Of a stretch of DNA of 64,000 nucleotides, positions 17,512 through 26,588 are shown piece by piece. The notes under the pieces are model-generated. The model saw nothing but the letters and a program-made list of their open reading frames with translations. It was not told where the DNA came from and did not search any database. Source of the stretch: JAAYED01 sp040772225 (GTDB lineage: Bacteria > Chloroflexota > Anaerolineae > UBA1429). Numbering within the stretch: position 1 is the stretch's first letter; each line of letters starts with the position of its first letter. The position numbers and the translations under genes were made by a program. The DNA is taken from assembly GCA_040772225.1 (NCBI GenBank), contig JAXGYO010000003.1:372001-436000 (forward strand), read 5' to 3'.

Positions 17512-18303
17512 ATGCACACACTGCGTCGTCTCTGGCCGCTCTGGTTGGTCGTCGCACTCCTCATTGTCGTCGGAGCCTTTAGCGCGTGGGCGCTCACCGG
17601 TCCGCGGGCCGATGCCGTCGCCCTGGCGGCGCTGGGCGGCGACGGCGATGGCGGCTTTTACGGGCTGGGTTATGACGGGATCGGCTATGAGGCAGTGGTC
17701 GTCGATCGGGACCGCTGGCTCTCCTTCGCCCTGGCCGGGCAGGCGCCCTCGACGGGACTGATCCTCTACCCTGGCGCGCGCGTGGACCCGCGGGCGTATG
17801 CCGTGGCGGCGCGGATGATCGCGGCGAGCGGTTATCGCGTGGTGATCGTGCCCATGCCGCTGAACCTGGCCGTGCTGGGCGCGAGCCGTGCGGACGACGT
17901 TATCGCCGCCTATCCTGAGGTGACACGCTGGGCCATCGGGGGGCACTCGCTGGGGGGCGCCATGGCGGCGCTGTACGCCGACGAGTATCCGAACGCCATC
18001 TCGGGCCTGCTGCTGTGGGCGGCGTATCCGGCCGGCAGCAATGATCTCTCGAACCGTGACCTGCCGGTGGTTTCGATCTATGGCACGCGCGACGGCCTGG
18101 CCACGCCGGAGCAGATCGATGCCTCGCGGGCGCTGCTGCCACCGCGCACCGAGTTCATCGCCATCGAGGGCGGCAACCACGCCGGGTTCGGGCGCTACGG
18201 CCCGCAGCAAGGCGACCTGCGGGCAGAAATCGACATCGACGAGCAGCAGCGGCAGATCGTCGCTGGCACACTGGATCTGCTCAAGGCAATATCGCAAGAG
18301 TAG
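17512..18303 (+). CDS. Membrane-anchored alpha/beta hydrolase
   Basis: A 263-residue protein with one N-terminal hydrophobic segment (LWPLWLVVALLIVVGAFSAW) that could be a signal anchor. The catalytic domain has the nucleophile elbow GGHSLGGAMAAL, an acid in IYGTRDG and a histidine in GGNHAGFG, a complete Ser-Asp-His set. The arrangement matches the dienelactone-hydrolase-like branch of alpha/beta hydrolases. The ATG at 17512 lies just after TACACT-like -10 sequence; earlier in-frame codons fall in repeat-like DNA. GH3 follows 37 bp downstream. Confidence 0.75.
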   Translation: MHTLRRLWPLWLVVALLIVVGAFSAWALTGPRADAVALAALGGDGDGGFYGLGYDGIGYEAVVVDRDRWLSFALAGQAPSTGLILYPGARVDPRAYAVAARMIAASGYRVVIVPMPLNLAVLGASRADDVIAAYPEVTRWAIGGHSLGGAMAALYADEYPNAISGLLLWAAYPAGSNDLSNRDLPVVSIYGTRDGLATPEQIDASRALLPPRTEFIAIEGGNHAGFGRYGPQQGDLRAEIDIDEQQRQIVAGTLDLLKAISQE

Positions 18304-18340
18304 ACAACAGACAACTGTAGCTAGAGCAAAGGAGCTGGAC

Positions 18341-20734
18341 ATGGGCGCGTACTATCGTTTCAACACTATCCCGAAGGAGATCGAGGACCAGGTCACGGCG
18401 CTGATGGCGCGGATGACCCTGGAGGAAAAGGTCGGGCAGATGGTGCAGTCGGTGCGCACGCCGGACGTGCACGAGCGGGTGCGCGCCGGGCAGGTGGGCT
18501 CGATCCTGAGCCTCCCCGACCGTTTCGAGGTCAACCGCCTGCAAAAGACCGCCGTGGAGGAGAGCCGGCTGGGTATCCCGCTGATCGTCGGGTTCGACGT
18601 GATCCACGGGCACAACACGATCTTTCCCATCCCGCTGGCGGAAGCCTGCACCTGGAACCCGGCGCTGTTGGAGGAGGCCGCGAAAATCGCCGCCAGCGAG
18701 GCCGCCGTGTCAGGCATCGACTGGATCTTTGCCCCCATGGTGGACATCTGCCGCGATCCGCGCTGGGGACGCATCGCCGAGGGCGCCGGCGAGGATCCCT
18801 TCCTGGGCTCGGCGATGGCCCGCGCCCGGGTGCGCGGATTCCAGGCCGTGGGGCTGCCGGGCGGCAAAAAGATCGTTGCGTGCCCCAAGCATTATGTCGC
18901 CTACGGCGCCGCCGAGGCGGGCAAGGACTATAACACCACGGACATGTCCGAGCGCACCTTGCGCGACGTGTTCCTGCCGCCCTTCCACGCCGCTTTCGAC
19001 GAGGGTGCCGGCTCGACCATGTCGGCCTTTAACGATCTCAACGGCGTGCCCACCAGCGCCAACCCCTTTACCCTGCGCACCGTCCTGCGGGACGAGTGGG
19101 GCTGGGAGGGCGTGGTGGTCAGCGACTATAACTCCATCGGCGAGCTGATCCCCCACGGCATCGCCGCCGACCTCAAGGAGGCCGCGCTTAAGGCGGTGCT
19201 GGCCGGCGTCGAGATGGACATGATGGCCGGGGCGTACCCGGGCCATCTGGTGGACCTGGTCAATGAGGGCGCTGTGCCGATGGAGGTCATCGACACCGCC
19301 GTGCGCCGGATCCTGGCGCTCAAGTTCGCTCTGGGTCTCTTTGAGCAGCCCTATACGGACGAGTCGCTGCACGACCAGGTGATCCTGCAGCCGGCGTTCA
19401 GGGAAAAGGCGCTGGAAGTCGCGCAGCAGTCGATGGTCTTGCTCAAGAACGAGGGCGACCTGCTGCCGCTGGACCCGAGCAAGGGCAAGATCGCCGTTAT
19501 CGGACCGCTGGCGGATGACCACTATTCGCCGCGGGGGATGTGGGCCTGGATGGGCCGCCCGCGCGACGTCGAGTCGGTGCTGGACGGCATACAAGCCGTG
19601 TTCACCGGCGCGACGATCACCCATGAGAAGGGGTGTGAGGTCGTCGAGCGCAGGACGGACGCACAGGGCATCGACTGGCGCCGGGTGGACCTGCGGGGCG
19701 TCGGCGACGTGAACTCGCTGGAGATTGTCCAAAAGATCCGCGAGTCGATGGCGTTCAGCCACTGGGACCTGGATCCCGCGGCGCTGGAGCGCGTCGACCT
19801 GGGCGCGGTGCTGAGCCGCATGCAGATGACGGCAGCGGATATCCCTGCGGCCGATGTGGCGCGCATCCAGGCGGCCCAGCCGCCCGCGCCGAGCATGGAG
19901 GCCGCCGTGGCGGCCGCGGCTGCCGCGGACGTGGCCATCGTCGTGCTGGGCGAGTCGGAGGACATGTCGGGCGAGGCGCACTCGCGCGCCTATCTCGACC
20001 TGCCCGGCCGCCAGCAGGAGCTCCTGGAGCAGGTCGTGGCCACGGGCACACCGGTGGTGCTGGTGGTGATGACCGGGCGCCCGGTGACCATCCCCTGGGC
20101 CGCCGAGCATGTGCCGGCGATCCTGCAGGCCTGGCATGGCGGGATCCGCACGGGCCGTGCGGTGGCCGACATCCTGTCCGGCGCGGTGAACCCGTCAGGC
20201 AAGCTTTCGGTCAGTTTCCCGCGTACCGTGGGCCAGATCCCAGTATACTATGCGCACAAGAACACCGGGCGTCCCGCGCTGGGCGCGGGCACCACACAGT
20301 TCACCGATCCCTTCCGCTCCACCTGGATCGACGAGACCAACGACCCGCTGTATCCCTTTGGCTATGGACTCTCGTACACCTGTTTCGCGTACGAACTGCT
20401 CACGGTGAAGACGCCGAAAGTCAAGCGCGGGGACACGCTGAAGGTGTCAGCGATGCTGAGCAACACAGGCGCCCGTGCGGGCGTCGAGATCGTGCAGCTC
20501 TATGTGCGCGACCTGGTGGGCAGCGTCACGCGGCCGGTCAAGGAACTCAAGGGATTCCAGCGCGTGGCGCTCGAGCCGGGTGAGACCCGCGAGGTCGTAT
20601 TCGAGGTGCCGGTGGAGAGCCTGGGCTTTCACGGTCTGGACAACCAGTGGACGGTCGAGCCGGGGGCGTTCCACGTCTGGATCGGCCCCAGCTCGGCGGA
20701 GGGGCTGAGGGGCGAGTTCGAGATCGTTGAATAG
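18341..20734 (+). CDS. Glycoside hydrolase family 3 (beta-glucosidase / beta-xylosidase type)
   Basis: A 797-residue retaining exo-glycosidase. The N-terminal barrel carries LIVGFDVIHGHNTIFPIPL, KHYVAYGAAEAGKDYN and VVVSDYNSIGEL. The last includes the predicted nucleophile D262. The middle alpha/beta sandwich includes VVLGESEDMSGEAHSR and a glycine-rich HGGIRTGRAVADILSG. A fibronectin-III-like domain ends the protein (about 690-797). No signal peptide is seen, so it probably cleaves imported oligosaccharides in the cytosol. AAAGGAG precedes the ATG. Length and domain order match BglX-type enzymes. Linkage specificity is not determinable. Confidence 0.9.
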   Translation: MGAYYRFNTIPKEIEDQVTALMARMTLEEKVGQMVQSVRTPDVHERVRAGQVGSILSLPDRFEVNRLQKTAVEESRLGIPLIVGFDVIHGHNTIFPIPLAEACTWNPALLEEAAKIAASEAAVSGIDWIFAPMVDICRDPRWGRIAEGAGEDPFLGSAMARARVRGFQAVGLPGGKKIVACPKHYVAYGAAEAGKDYNTTDMSERTLRDVFLPPFHAAFDEGAGSTMSAFNDLNGVPTSANPFTLRTVLRDEWGWEGVVVSDYNSIGELIPHGIAADLKEAALKAVLAGVEMDMMAGAYPGHLVDLVNEGAVPMEVIDTAVRRILALKFALGLFEQPYTDESLHDQVILQPAFREKALEVAQQSMVLLKNEGDLLPLDPSKGKIAVIGPLADDHYSPRGMWAWMGRPRDVESVLDGIQAVFTGATITHEKGCEVVERRTDAQGIDWRRVDLRGVGDVNSLEIVQKIRESMAFSHWDLDPAALERVDLGAVLSRMQMTAADIPAADVARIQAAQPPAPSMEAAVAAAAAADVAIVVLGESEDMSGEAHSRAYLDLPGRQQELLEQVVATGTPVVLVVMTGRPVTIPWAAEHVPAILQAWHGGIRTGRAVADILSGAVNPSGKLSVSFPRTVGQIPVYYAHKNTGRPALGAGTTQFTDPFRSTWIDETNDPLYPFGYGLSYTCFAYELLTVKTPKVKRGDTLKVSAMLSNTGARAGVEIVQLYVRDLVGSVTRPVKELKGFQRVALEPGETREVVFEVPVESLGFHGLDNQWTVEPGAFHVWIGPSSAEGLRGEFEIVE

Positions 20735-21391
20735 CGGCGTTACGAGTTACATGTGACGCGTTGAACCGTAGGAGGGTCGAAAGTCGAAGGTCGCAAGGCT
20801 CGAACGTCTCAGCGTCTGAACGCCAACATGTGAGGACCGGGCGGCGGCCAGCTCGGTGCGCACAGCAGACCTCTGCACGCATGCTGCGTCGGCCTGTAGG
20901 GGCGCACCACCGTGTGCGCCCTCGCGCGGTGGGGCGTGATCGTTCTGGGGCAGGCACGGTGGCCTGCCCCTACGACATGGGGCGCGTGCGCCTTTCACTC
21001 CGCGGTCGGCGTGAAGCGCGGAAAGATGGGCTTCACAGTGCTGTTCGGGGTGCTGGCTGGGCACAGGTTGGCTGTTTTCTGGCCTGCGGCTGCTTCTGGG
21101 GCGCGGAGTTGCACTCCGCGACGGCGCGTAGCGCCGAAATACCTGCCTGGCAGTGCGGCCGGATGCGGGCCGCCCGGCCCGCGCCCCACGATGGCTTTGA
21201 ATCGCCGGCATCGAGCGCAGTACTCTGCGCCGTCGGCATCTGGCTTCTGAGCGGACGAGACGTCCGCGGTCCAGGGGCACGCACCGCCGGACTCCGGTCC
21301 TGACCTGCGACCTTTGACCTGTGACCTTCGACCTGCTTCGGTGTCTGCATAGACTACCCGCGTCTGCAATCTATCCCGGGAGGTTCCCACC
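20735..21391. repeat. Hairpin-dense intergenic region
   Basis: No gene is visible in 657 bp. It is filled with different short hairpins, including GCGGAGT-TGC-ACTCCGC (21103-21119), CGGCGC-GTA-GCGCCG (21122-21136), GCGCAG-TACT-CTGCGC (21215-21230) and GCGGACG-AGA-CGTCCGC followed by GGTCC (21251-21272). A longer one, GGGGCAGGC...GCCTGCCCC, lies at about 20948-20971. Low-complexity words such as GACCTTTGACCTGTGACCT occur at about 21302-21335. Confidence 0.75.
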
Positions 21392-22192
21392 ATGACACTC
21401 TGCACCGCGACTTTCACCAGCAAGGCGCTGCGCCACGATGTCGATGTGACCGTCTTTGTGCCCTCGACGGGAGGCAACGAGGCGCGTGCGCTGCCCTATG
21501 GGGAGGTCTACCCTGCCGGCCGGCGCCATCCCGTGATCTACCTGCTGCACGGCGCCACGGGCAGCCACAGCGACTGGAGCCGCAAGAGCGTGGTTGAGAC
21601 GTACGCGCAGGCCGCCGGGCTGGCGCTGGTCATGCCCTCGGGCCAGAACTCGTTCTATGTAAACGCGGTCACGGGCTTGCGCTATTTCGAGTTCATCAAC
21701 GAGGAACTGCCCGCCTGGGCCGAGTCCACGTTCCCGCTGAGCAGCGATCGCAGTGATCGGTACATCGCGGGGCTCTCCATGGGGGCCTATGGCGCGCTGC
21801 GCCACGGACTGGCCACGCCGGAGCGGTATGCCGCCATCGGCGCCTTTTCCGGGCCCTCGGACATGGTCGAGATGCAGCGGGTGCTGCAGGAGCGCGGCGT
21901 GAGCGCCATCGACGCCACCGCCATATTCGGCGGCGTGGACGCAATCCCCGGCAGCGACAACGACCTGTACGCCCTGGCGGAGCGCTGCGCCGCCTCAGGC
22001 AAGCCCCTGCCGCGCATCTACCTCTCCTGCGGCACCGAGGATGCGATGCTGCTGGCGCAGAACCGGCGGTTTGCACCTTTTCTGAGGGACCTGGGGTTCG
22101 ATGTGCTCTATGAAGAGTTCCCCGGCGCCCACGAGTGGCCGGTGTGGGACCGCAGCGTGCGGGGGTTCATGGGAATGGTCGCGGAGCAGTAG
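21392..22192 (+). CDS. Esterase D / tributyrin-esterase family hydrolase
   Basis: A 266-residue cytosolic serine esterase of the putative-esterase family (S-formylglutathione hydrolase/EstA-like). HPVIYLLHGATGSHSDWSR is the oxyanion-hole region and IAGLSMGAYGALRHGL the nucleophile elbow (GLSMG). CGTEDAMLL and PGAHEWPVWD hold the expected Asp and His. No signal peptide. GGGAGG precedes the ATG. It is isolated between two hairpin-rich spacers, so its natural ester is unknown. Neighbouring glycosidases make deacylation of carbohydrate esters plausible. Confidence 0.8.
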   Translation: MTLCTATFTSKALRHDVDVTVFVPSTGGNEARALPYGEVYPAGRRHPVIYLLHGATGSHSDWSRKSVVETYAQAAGLALVMPSGQNSFYVNAVTGLRYFEFINEELPAWAESTFPLSSDRSDRYIAGLSMGAYGALRHGLATPERYAAIGAFSGPSDMVEMQRVLQERGVSAIDATAIFGGVDAIPGSDNDLYALAERCAASGKPLPRIYLSCGTEDAMLLAQNRRFAPFLRDLGFDVLYEEFPGAHEWPVWDRSVRGFMGMVAEQ

Positions 22193-22575
22193 CGGGGGCA
22201 GCGGGTGCGATGGCGAACGCCACCGGACCATGGACGATAGACGATAGACTATGGCGAATGGGGCGCCTACCAGCGGGGCGATCCTCGCAGTCGCCCAGGA
22301 TCCGGGAGTGCACGGACCGCGGCCTTACAGGCCGCACGCCGGCCCGGATGCGGGCTACAAGCCCGTGGTCCCATTCTTCCGGCGCGCAGCGCCGAGAGGC
22401 TTCGCACGTAGTCGGGCACGGTATGCGGGCTATAAGCCCGCGGTCCGGGTGTTCCGGCCCGCGCCCGGGGGGATTGTTACCTCGCTGGCACGCGGGCCCG
22501 TTCTGCTATCTTCAATCTGCAATCTCTAACCTGAAACCTGAAACCTGAAACCTGAAACCTGTAGCCCTGTCTGCC
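22193..22575. repeat. Intergenic hairpins and a GAAACCT tandem tract
   Basis: No gene is seen. Hairpins include GCGGCCT-TAC-AGGCCGC (about 22319-22335), GCGGGCT-ACA-AGCCC, CGGCGC-GCA-GCGCCG and GCGGGCT-ATA-AGCCCGC followed by GGTCC. The first two also occur together at 48020-48062, next to the Nudix gene. At the 3' end (about 22526-22562) the 8-mer ACCTGAAA is tandemly repeated about four times. Confidence 0.7.
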
Positions 22576-23538
22576 CTACCACCCCAGCTCTTTGTTCACC
22601 TGGTTGCGCAGCGGCAGATCGCCCTTGAGGAATTTGGCCAGGTTCTCCTTGAATATCGCCATCACGTGCTCACCCTCGTACTGCGTCCCGCCCGCGGCGT
22701 GGGGCGTGATCAGCAGGTTGGGCTCGTCCCAGAGCGGGCTGTCCGGAGGCAGCGGCTCTTGGGCAAAGACGTCCGAGGCCGCGCCGGCCAGTTTGCCGCT
22801 GTGCAGCGCCTCGATCATGGCATCCTCATCGACGATACCGCCGCGGGAGATCACGATCAGGTAGGCGCCGTCCTTCATCTGCGCGATCTGCTCCGCGCCG
22901 ATCATGTGGTCCGTGTCTTTGGTGTAGGGCACCGACACCACGACCACGTCCGACTCGGCCAGCAGTTTCGGCAGACCATCGAGTCCCATCAGCGCCTCGA
23001 CATAGTCGGGTTTGACGCCGGGATAGGCGTCCACCGCGAGGATCCGCATGTCAAAGGCATGGGCGCGCTTGGCCGTGGCGCGGCCCACGCTGCCGAAACC
23101 GATCAGGCCGATGGTCATTCCTGTGAGCTCGCACAGCGTGCCGCGCAGCTCGCGCAGCGACCACTCGTGCTTTTGCTGGCGCAGGATGAACTGACGGATG
23201 CCGCGCGTGAACGCCAGGATCATGCCGAAAATGCTATCCGCCAGGCAGGAGCTGTGCGTGCCCACGGCGCTGGTGAGGAGCACATCGCTGGCCACCAGCT
23301 CGGGGATCGCCACGTAATAGTTGGCCCCTGAGGATGGCGACTGGATCCACTTGAGCTGCTTGGCCGCCATAAAGATCTCGCGGTTGATCCAGCCCATGTA
23401 GATATCCGCATCGGCCAGCGTCTCCGCCAGCGTCTCCCGGTTCGGCTCAAAGACAAACTCGACATCCGGGAACTCGGCCCGCAGCTCCTCCAGATGCGTC
23501 TCCAATCCCATTCCATTCGCGCCGATCACAGCCTTCAT
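22576..23538 (-). CDS. D-2-hydroxyacid dehydrogenase
   Basis: A 320-residue NAD(P)-dependent oxidoreductase interconverting 2-hydroxy and 2-oxo acids. The Rossmann domain has the GxGxxG motif in GMTIGLIGFGSVGRATA. The active-site arginine is in VISRGGIVDEDAM, the glutamate in the FAQEPLPPDSPLW region and the histidine in LLITPHAAGG. Length is typical. The ATG at 23538 has a G-run ribosome-binding site; the upstream extension overlaps the divergent GH2 promoter region. Substrate is not predictable. It is divergent from the GH2 gene. Confidence 0.88.
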   Translation of the reverse strand: MKAVIGANGMGLETHLEELRAEFPDVEFVFEPNRETLAETLADADIYMGWINREIFMAAKQLKWIQSPSSGANYYVAIPELVASDVLLTSAVGTHSSCLADSIFGMILAFTRGIRQFILRQQKHEWSLRELRGTLCELTGMTIGLIGFGSVGRATAKRAHAFDMRILAVDAYPGVKPDYVEALMGLDGLPKLLAESDVVVVSVPYTKDTDHMIGAEQIAQMKDGAYLIVISRGGIVDEDAMIEALHSGKLAGAASDVFAQEPLPPDSPLWDEPNLLITPHAAGGTQYEGEHVMAIFKENLAKFLKGDLPLRNQVNKELGW

Positions 23539-23705
23539 GTTCGCACCCCCCAATGTTGATGAATCGCTCGCACGCCGTGTATTGTTGTCCGCCAGGACAG
23601 CGTTGTCAAGGACCACGGGTACGTGGTTTGGAGAAACGCGGTTTACGCCTGCTCCGCGCCCGTCTATACTCTGGCCACATTCGCATCGATGAAAGGAACC
23701 CGCGC

Positions 23706-26522
23706 ATGGCTCTCGTGCATCGTCAGCGCCTGTTGATGGACTGGGGCTGGAAGTTTTTCAAAGGCGAGCCCCCGATCGAATCGCACCTCAGCAAGAATGC
23801 GATCTATTCCGGCAGCAAGGCCGAGTCGGGCCGCGGGCCCGCCCGGCGGCTGTACAACGACTCGGGCTGGGAGCCCGTGCGCCTGCCTCACGACTGGGTC
23901 GTGGCGGAGGAATTCGACCCCTCGCTGCCCGATACGCACCACTGCAAGCCCCGCGGCATCGGCTGGTACCGCCGCGCCTTTACGCTGGGCCGCGATCAGG
24001 CCGGCAAGCGCGCCGTGTTGCTTTTTGACGGCGTGGCCACCCACGCGGAGGTGTGGGTCAACGGCCGGCCCGTGGCCCGCAACACCTGCGGGTACACCCC
24101 GTTCTATGCCGATATCACCGACTGCCTGCTGTATGGCGACGAGGCGAACGTGATCTCTGTGCGCGTGGATGCCACCGACTATGAGGGATGGTGGTACGAG
24201 GGCGCCGGCATCTACCGGCACGCCTGGCTGATCCTGACCGATGCCGTCTCGGTCGACACCTATGGGGTGTGGGTCAACCCGCGGCGCGAGAATGCCGATC
24301 TGGGGCTCTGGCGGGTGCCCGTGGAGACCACGCTGTACAACGCCGGCGCCCAGGCCGAGACTGCCGCCGTAGTCTCCACGATCGAGGCCCCCGATGGGCG
24401 CATCGTGGCCCAGGCCGAGTCGCTGGTTGAGGTCCCGCCCAGGGGCAATGCGCTGGCCCAGCAGTCGATGAACGTCCGCCACCCGCAGCTCTGGTCGCTG
24501 GATCAAGCGGCGATGTACACCCTGCGCACGCTGGTGCTGCGCGATCGCGTGCCTGTGGACGATCAGGAGACGCGCTTTGGCTTTCGCACGCTGCGCTACA
24601 GCGCCACAGAGGGATTCTTTCTCAACGACGCGCCGGTCAAGCTCAATGGCACCTGCAACCATCAGGACCACGCCGGCGTGGGCGTCGCGCTGCCCGATCG
24701 CATCCACGCCTACCGCATCCAGCGCCTGCAGGCCATGGGCAGCAACGCCTATCGCTGCGCCCACAACCCGCCTGCGCCCGAACTGCTGGACGCCTGCGAC
24801 GTGCTGGGCATGCTGGTCATGGACGAGACGCGCTGGTTCAGCAGCTCCGCCGAAGGGCTGGCCCAGCTCGAGATGATGGTGCGGCGCGATCGCAACCACC
24901 CCTCAGTGATCCTCTGGTCGGTGTTCAACGAGGAGCCACTCCAGGGGACTGATGCCGGCCGGCGCACGGCCGAGACCATGGTTGCCCGGGTGCACGCCCT
25001 GGATGATTCGCGCGCGGTGACCGGCGCCATGAACCACGGCTGGCTGGAGACCGCCGATGGCGTGCCATGCTCCGCCGCCGCGGCGCTGGATGTGATCGGC
25101 ATCAACTATGGTCTGGACCAGTACGACGCCGTGCGGGCGCTCTTTCCCGACAAGCCCATCGTGGCGTCCGAATCCGCCGCGGCCAGTACCTCGCGAGGAA
25201 TGTACTCGCGCGAAGGCGGTTATATCGCCGCCTATGACCATAAGGAGTACGACTTTGGCTCCAGCGTGCGCGATGCCGTGCGCGCGGCGGACCGCCCCGA
25301 TGTCATGGGGACCTTCCTCTGGACGGGGATCGAGTACCGCGGCGAGGAGCGCTGGCCGGCGGTGCACTCGCAGAGTGGCATGCTGGACACCTGCTGCGCA
25401 CCCAAGGACAATGCCTGGCTCTGCCGCGCCCTGTGGGCGCCCGACCCCGCCATGGTCCACATCCTGCCGCACTGGAACTGGTCCGGCCGCGAGGGCGAGG
25501 TTGTCGACGTCTGGTGCTATTCCAACTGCGAAGTGGTGGAGCTGTACTTCAACGGCCAGAGCCTGGGCGAGCAGGCGGTGGACCCCTACGACCCGCCGCG
25601 CTGGCAGGTGCCCTATGAGCGGGGCGTGCTGCAGGCCCTGGCCAAGCGCGGGGGCGCCGCAGTGGCGCAAGACTTTGCTGAGACCACCGGCGGTCCGGCA
25701 GCCATCCAGCTGGCGGCGGGCGTCTCGCTGCTGCGCTCCGATGGCGAGGACGCCTGCCCGGTGGAGGTGAGCGTGGTGGATGTGGACGGCACCCTGGTGC
25801 CCACCGCCAGCGATCTGATCCACTTCTCGCTGCGGGGCGACGGCGTAATCCTGGGCGTGGGCAACGGCGATGCCATGAGCCACGAGGCCGATGTTGCCGC
25901 TCCGGGAGCGGGCACGGAAAGACATCTTTTTAATGGCAAGTGCCAGGTGATCGTGCAGGCCGGGTTCACCGCGGGAGAACTGACGCTCATCGCCGAGGCG
26001 GACGGTCTGGTCCCGGCCAGCCTGCGCATCCCCGTGGCGGCGGTGGACCGCCGCCCGTATGTGCCCGAGGCGGAGCTGGTCTGGCGGCTGGCGCAGTGGT
26101 GGGTGTCGCCCGTCACCCCCGAGCCCATCGCTCTCGCCTCTTTCCGCGAGCTGGCACAGACGATTCCGCTCAAGCGCGTGCGCCTCGGGCCGGATACGCC
26201 GGCGATAACTGTGGATGGCCCCGGCTACGCTATCCTGGGCAGCATGACGCGGGTGCCAGATGGGGGCCGGGCTGGCCTGGCGCTGGCTTTCGCGGGCATC
26301 CGCGGCGCCGCGCGGGTGCTGGTGACGCCGCAGGTGGCCACCTGGCCCGATTTCGAGCGTGCGGTCACGGCGGAAAAGAGCGATCCTGCCGAGGCCCCCT
26401 TTGCCGTCGACCTGGCGGCGCTCCCCGCGGACGTCGCCGATGTGCTGATCGTGGTGTCGCTGGAGGCCGATGGTCCCAACTGCGGCCTCACCGGCGACGT
26501 GCGCTGGGTGCCGGGGCGCTGA
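23706..26522 (+). CDS. Glycoside hydrolase family 2 (beta-galactosidase type)
   Basis: A 938-residue retaining glycosidase. Domains in order are an N-terminal jelly roll (about 45-190, with RLPHDWVVAEEFDP and EGAGIYRHAWLILTD), an immunoglobulin-like domain (about 200-300), a TIM barrel (about 300-580) and C-terminal beta domains including a DUF4982-like segment. The catalytic acid/base is E409 in SVFNEEPLQG. GTFLWTGIEYRGE belongs to the barrel's last strands. No signal peptide is evident. The ATG at 23706 follows AAAGGA. It is probably cotranscribed with the hydrolase at 26589. Galactosidase, glucuronidase or mannosidase specificity cannot be separated by eye. Confidence 0.88.
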   Translation: MALVHRQRLLMDWGWKFFKGEPPIESHLSKNAIYSGSKAESGRGPARRLYNDSGWEPVRLPHDWVVAEEFDPSLPDTHHCKPRGIGWYRRAFTLGRDQAGKRAVLLFDGVATHAEVWVNGRPVARNTCGYTPFYADITDCLLYGDEANVISVRVDATDYEGWWYEGAGIYRHAWLILTDAVSVDTYGVWVNPRRENADLGLWRVPVETTLYNAGAQAETAAVVSTIEAPDGRIVAQAESLVEVPPRGNALAQQSMNVRHPQLWSLDQAAMYTLRTLVLRDRVPVDDQETRFGFRTLRYSATEGFFLNDAPVKLNGTCNHQDHAGVGVALPDRIHAYRIQRLQAMGSNAYRCAHNPPAPELLDACDVLGMLVMDETRWFSSSAEGLAQLEMMVRRDRNHPSVILWSVFNEEPLQGTDAGRRTAETMVARVHALDDSRAVTGAMNHGWLETADGVPCSAAAALDVIGINYGLDQYDAVRALFPDKPIVASESAAASTSRGMYSREGGYIAAYDHKEYDFGSSVRDAVRAADRPDVMGTFLWTGIEYRGEERWPAVHSQSGMLDTCCAPKDNAWLCRALWAPDPAMVHILPHWNWSGREGEVVDVWCYSNCEVVELYFNGQSLGEQAVDPYDPPRWQVPYERGVLQALAKRGGAAVAQDFAETTGGPAAIQLAAGVSLLRSDGEDACPVEVSVVDVDGTLVPTASDLIHFSLRGDGVILGVGNGDAMSHEADVAAPGAGTERHLFNGKCQVIVQAGFTAGELTLIAEADGLVPASLRIPVAAVDRRPYVPEAELVWRLAQWWVSPVTPEPIALASFRELAQTIPLKRVRLGPDTPAITVDGPGYAILGSMTRVPDGGRAGLALAFAGIRGAARVLVTPQVATWPDFERAVTAEKSDPAEAPFAVDLAALPADVADVLIVVSLEADGPNCGLTGDVRWVPGR

Positions 26523-26588
26523 GCGGGCACCGGGCCTCTCGGCTCGGGCCATTACCAGCCTGTGAACGAAACAATTGGTGGAGGAACT

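Noticed and set aside
18710..20137. Long minus-strand frame opposite GH3
   Set aside because: Same explanation: antisense to a gene with clear catalytic motifs.
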